Source: Acanthochromis polyacanthus
Lineage: Eukaryota > Chordata > Actinopteri > Pomacentridae
Assembly (NCBI RefSeq): GCF_021347895.1
Contig: NC_067120.1
Location: forward strand, 12,757,361 to 12,821,360
DNA: 64,000 nt
Direction: 5' to 3'
The translations under genes and the position numbers were made by a program. A model generated the notes under the pieces. It did no database searches. It was not told the origin of the DNA and worked only from the letters and a program-made list of their open reading frames with translations. Each line of letters begins with the position of its first letter. The stretch's first letter is position 1. Below, piece by piece: positions 60,116-64,000 of this stretch.

Positions 60116-63100
60116 TCAGTACGGGTCTTCTTCCAAACTCCGATAAAGGCAGCAAGTAAACATCATCCCCACAAGCTGAAAGAAAACAGACACGAGGAAC
60201 TTGTTAGTTCCGCACTGCACACACACAAATATTATTCACAGCTCAGCTACTCAGGTTTTGTACATTGAAATAGATGTTGATATTAGCTTGTATTTTTGCT
60301 CTGTGTTCAAGGCTTTACCTGTAGAAATGCAATCCCAATACCCACTGCACTGAGAATATACAGCTGGCTCAGGATGAACTCTTCTAATTTCTCGATGCAG
60401 CCTCCCTTGGAGCACGAGAAAATGAAAAGTAATTAAAATCTTGATTTGATGTAAGATTAGGTCTTACAGAGCCAATAGAAAGCTCTTCTCACCTCCACCT
60501 TGTAGATGTTGGAGGGATGGTCCCTGATGCCACAGAGTTCACTGGGAGTTTTACAGCAGCTGTCAGGAACAAGCCGCTCGGTTCGGCCAGACTGGATCCA
60601 CACACTGTCTGTCCAGTCTGAGGAATTGTGACTGCCACAACACTTAAACTGAAAAGGAGGCGGTTCATGTTTTCAATGGAAAGAAAACAAATGAGAAACT
60701 GTGCTAATACAGTATTTGTCATCATTAATCGTATTATAATGCAGGATAAAGAGACTGTCTTTTCAAATTGAATGTTTTGTCCTCAAACTATTTGATTAAA
60801 GCCTTCCATCCCCCTAAAATTAACCAGGAGACAAACATCATCCCTCCACACCTCCTGTTGTAGTTTGTCCACAGCCTCCGTGATGCTCTCCTGTCCCGTC
60901 TGCTGGTACTTCTGCTGCATGGTCCCCGTCAGGTTCTGTCTGAGCTCCTCATCCAGCTGTGAGACAGAAGAAGCACTTTAGCGGAGAAAAAAAAAAAGAA
61001 TCTGTCAGCCACAAATCCCCTCCCATCAATAAAAATAGACCCCGGTCAAGTTTCTCTCCTCCCCTATAACATTCCAATCTACCTGTGCAATGCCCACACA
61101 TAACTCAAATTATATGAGCGCGGATTCTTTGGCCTCACTCCCTGATTCACAGGAACATTCTTCACATGAATTTGCAAATAAAAATAGCTTTTGTTTTGGT
61201 TGACTGAAGACAAAACCAACTTATATCAGCCTGTTAGAGAAACGGATTTGTGTGAAATAGAAGACTGTGGCAGCAGATTACCTGGTGGCAGAAAGGGAAA
61301 CACTGGAGCAGGAGAAAGGGGGAAGAAAGAGAGGTGTAAGAAAGATGGAAAAATGGGACAAATGAAGATCATGCACAGAAAGGCATGCAGAGCAGATTTC
61401 ACAACAGGGTGCAGCGAGTGAGGTATTGCACGAGTGTTAGATTTAAAATACAAATACTGGAAACAGTGAACGGTCTTTAAAATCACATGGAATGCCAAAA
61501 AACAAAATATTCACAGAAAGACAAAATGTCAACCTTGTAATTTCATATTTATAATGAAAGTGATATATCAGACTGATATTAGTGGCTGTGTGATTTGGAG
61601 GAACATATACAATGGGGCAAAAAAAATACTTAGTCACCAATTGTGCAAGTTCTCCCACTTAAAATGATGACAGAGGTCTGTAATTTTCATCATAGGTACA
61701 CTTCAACTGTGAGAGACAGAATATGGAGAAAAAAATCCAGGAAATCACATTGTAGGATTTTTAAAGAATTTATTTGTAAATTATGGTGGAAAATAAGTAT
61801 TTGGTCAATAAGAAAAGTCCAACTCAATACTTTGTAATAAAGCCTTTGTTGTCAATGACAGAGGTCAAACGTTTATGGCAGTTCTTCACCAGGTTTGCAC
61901 ACACTGTAGCTGGTGTTTTGGCCCATTCCTCCATGCAGATCTCCTCAGAGCAGTGATGTTTTGGGGCTGTCGCCGGGCAACACGGACTTTCAACTCCCTC
62001 CACAGATTGTCTATGGGGTTGAGGTCTGGAAACTGGATAGACCACTCCATGACTTTGAAATGCTTCTTACGGAGCCACTCCTTTGTTGCCCGGGCGGTGT
62101 GTTTGGGATCATTGTCATGCTGGAAGACCCAGCCACATTTCATCTTCAATGCGCTCACTGATGGAAGGAGGTTTTGGCTCAAAATCTCCAGATACATGGC
62201 CCCATTCATTCTTTCCCTAACACGGATCAGTCGTTCTGTCCCCTTTGCAGAAAAACAGCCCCAAAGCATGATGTTTCCGCCCCCATGCTTCACAGTAGGT
62301 ATGGTGTTCTTGGGATGCAACTCAGCATTCTTCTTCCTCCAAACTCGACAAGTTTATACCAAAAAGTTCTATTTTGGTTTCATCTGACCACATGACATTC
62401 TCCCAATCCTCTTCTGGATCATCCATATGCTCTCTGGCAAACTTCAGACGAGCCTGGACATGTACTGGCTTAAGCAGGGGGACACGTCGGGCACTGCAGG
62501 ATTTGATTCCCTGTCGGCGTAGTGTGTTACTGATGGTAGCCTTTGTTACTTTGGTCCAGGCTTTCTGCAGGTCATTCAGGTCCCCCTGTGTAGTTTTGGG
62601 ATTTTTGCTCACCGTTCTTATGATCATTTTGGCCCCACGGAATGAGATCTTGTGTGGAGCCCCAGATCGAGGGAGATTATCAGTGGTCTTGTACATCTTC
62701 CATTTTCTAATAATTGCTCCCACAGTTGATTTATTCACACCAAGCTGCTTGTCTATTGTAGATTCACTCTTCCCAGCCTGGTGCAGGTCTACAATTTTGT
62801 TCCTGGTGTCCATCTACAGCTCTTTGGTCTTGGTCATGGTGGAGTTTGGAGTCTTTGAGGCTGTGGACAGGTGTCTGTTATACAGATAACGAGTTCAAAC
62901 AGGTGCCATTAATACAGCTAACGAGTGGAGGACAGAAGAGCTTCTTAAGGAAGAAGTTACAGGTCTGTGAGAGCCAGAGATCTTGCTTGTTTGTAGGTGA
63001 CCAAATACTTATTTTCCACCATAATTTAGAAATAAATTATTTAAAAATCCTACAATGTGATTTCCTGGATTTTATTTTCCATATTCTGTCTCTCACAGTT

Positions 63101-64000
63101 GAAGTGTACCTATGATGAAAATTACAGACCTCTGTCATCATTTTAAGTGGGAGAACTTGCACAATTGGTGGCTGAATAAATACTTTTTTGCCCCACTGTA
63201 TAAACACATCCAGATGGACAGTAAAACCTCACGTGTTGGTAGGTAATGTAGGCCAGGACACCAGCGATGATTTCCAGCAGGAAAATACAGAGCAGCAAGA
63301 TCAAATACTGTGAAAGAGAAGCATCAAAAAATGAATACACTTGAGCCGAAAAATATAACATTTTCATAGTGTTTCAATGCTAAAATACGGCATTAAATGA
63401 TGTTCTAAATGTAACATAAGCAGTACAAATATGTGTGCCTGAATGAATAAGCAAAATAGAATTAATACTCCAAAGAAGAAGCAATCCAACAGTGCTAAAG
63501 GAAGTTATCCATTGCAAAGATTGTGGGGAATATAGAAATAGACATAACGTCACACAGCCTGTGCAGGTTTGAATGATGTCCTTTCACTGTGTGTCTGCCT
63601 GTCTCTCTCTCACTCTTCAGTCTAAGCAGCCGCTTGTGATGCCCTCCATTCCTCTGGCATGAGCCAGGCGCTAAATCTAAACTCTTAAAGACACACTCTG
63701 CATGACTTTGTCTGTTATATCTGACAGGCACGTCTGACATAATGAGCTGCACTGAAAGCAGGCAGACGAGACAGAAGGTCACCAAGGATTAACTTTCAAT
63801 ACACGACTCAGACGAGGCGGTGTGTGTATAAACAGAAACTTCAACGTGTCTTGGTTTCTGATTTGACACAATCCAATAGAGGGGCAGTTGAGCTTTGGTG
63901 CAGTGAAGTGAAACAACCAAAAAATTCTGTTACAAGCTTTGTTTTGCAGGACTGACCACCTTACCACGATCAAAAGACTCTTCATCTCCTTCAGAGTGGC
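60116..64000 (-). CDS. cd151: CD151 tetraspanin, 5'-truncated by the window edge
   Basis: Four-pass membrane protein that organises laminin-binding integrins in tetraspanin-enriched microdomains. Exons seen: 63965-64000 (runs off the edge), 63233-63307, 60852-60956, 60493-60648, 60319-60405, 60116-60175; 172 residues of about 253. They cover [12 protein letters not shown], transmembrane helix 3 ([20 protein letters not shown]), and the large extracellular loop with the hallmark CCG ([12 protein letters not shown]), PDSCC and SELCG cysteines. Helix 4 ([26 protein letters not shown]) and the short tail EEDPY follow. The NSS and NLT sequons are possible N-glycosylation sites. CD151 is preferred over TSPAN4 or CD53 because of [10 protein letters not shown] and [15 protein letters not shown]1, TM2 and the start lie beyond 64000. 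Confidence 0.92.
61610..63198 (-). mobile_element. Full-length Tc1 element with broken transposase
   Basis: A 1589-bp element in a cd151 intron, flanked by TA, with inverted terminal repeats of about 200 bp (CAATGGGGCAAAAAAAATAC at the left, ...TTTTTTGCCCCACTG at the right). The transposase on the minus strand starts at 62837. It is broken by a stop at 62814-62816, a frameshift near 62320 and a second near 61940. It retains the helix-turn-helix DNA-binding part, MWSDETK (first catalytic Asp) and FQHDNDPKH (second Asp). The third residue reads NPIDNLW where active relatives have Glu (NPIENLW). It cannot encode an active enzyme. Confidence 0.92.

Overview
The window is vertebrate nuclear DNA, almost certainly from a teleost fish. 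It carries intron-rich genes with GT-AG junctions and fish-type interspersed repeats: Tc1-like transposons, TTAA-flanked MITEs, LINE 3' tails and a tRNA-like SINE. Ten protein-coding genes can be read exon by exon. Reading frame and splice phase close across every junction except one, in chid1. The genes were named by comparing translations with remembered vertebrate proteins; no database search was run.

Layout. (1) 129-10649, minus: kif23, the centralspindlin kinesin-6; its 3' part lies off the left edge. (2) 12114-18977, plus: ddb2, the UV-damage DNA-recognition WD40 protein, with a duplicated exon 5 that looks mutually exclusive. (3) 19296-20073, minus: fam180b, tail-to-tail with ddb2. (4) 22948-25124, plus: kbtbd4. 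(5) 26987-31124, plus: rapsn, complete at 412 residues. (6) 33882-37349, plus: a RING/B-box/coiled-coil/PRY-SPRY TRIM gene. (7) 37591-45395, minus: ighmbp2, helicase plus R3H plus AN1 finger. (8) 47028-54222, plus: chid1, with an apparent 1-nt deletion in a homopolymer. (9) 54984-56916, minus: gatd1. (10) 60116-64000, minus: cd151, with its 5' part off the right edge.

Neighbour relations. kif23 and ddb2 diverge, as do ighmbp2 and chid1. ddb2/fam180b, TRIM/ighmbp2 and chid1/gatd1 converge. The neighbourhood joins genes found in human at 11p11.2 (DDB2, KBTBD4, RAPSN, FAM180B), 11p15.5 (CHID1, GATD1, CD151), 11q13 (IGHMBP2) and 15q23 (KIF23). The genes are not functionally coupled; they act in cytokinesis, DNA repair, ubiquitin ligation, the neuromuscular synapse, RNA/DNA helicase activity, lysosomal or secreted chitinase-like activity and membrane organisation.

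The introns and gaps are rich in mobile DNA. There is a full-length but dead Tc1 element and an internally deleted relative of the same family. A 575-bp TA-flanked palindrome is built from two head-to-head transposase 5' ends. Two TTAA-flanked MITEs lie in opposite orientation. One insert carries a RecQ-like helicase fragment between 9-bp direct repeats. The observations most worth checking are the ddb2 exon pair, the chid1 frame break, the kif23 45-nt cassette exon and the helicase-bearing insert.
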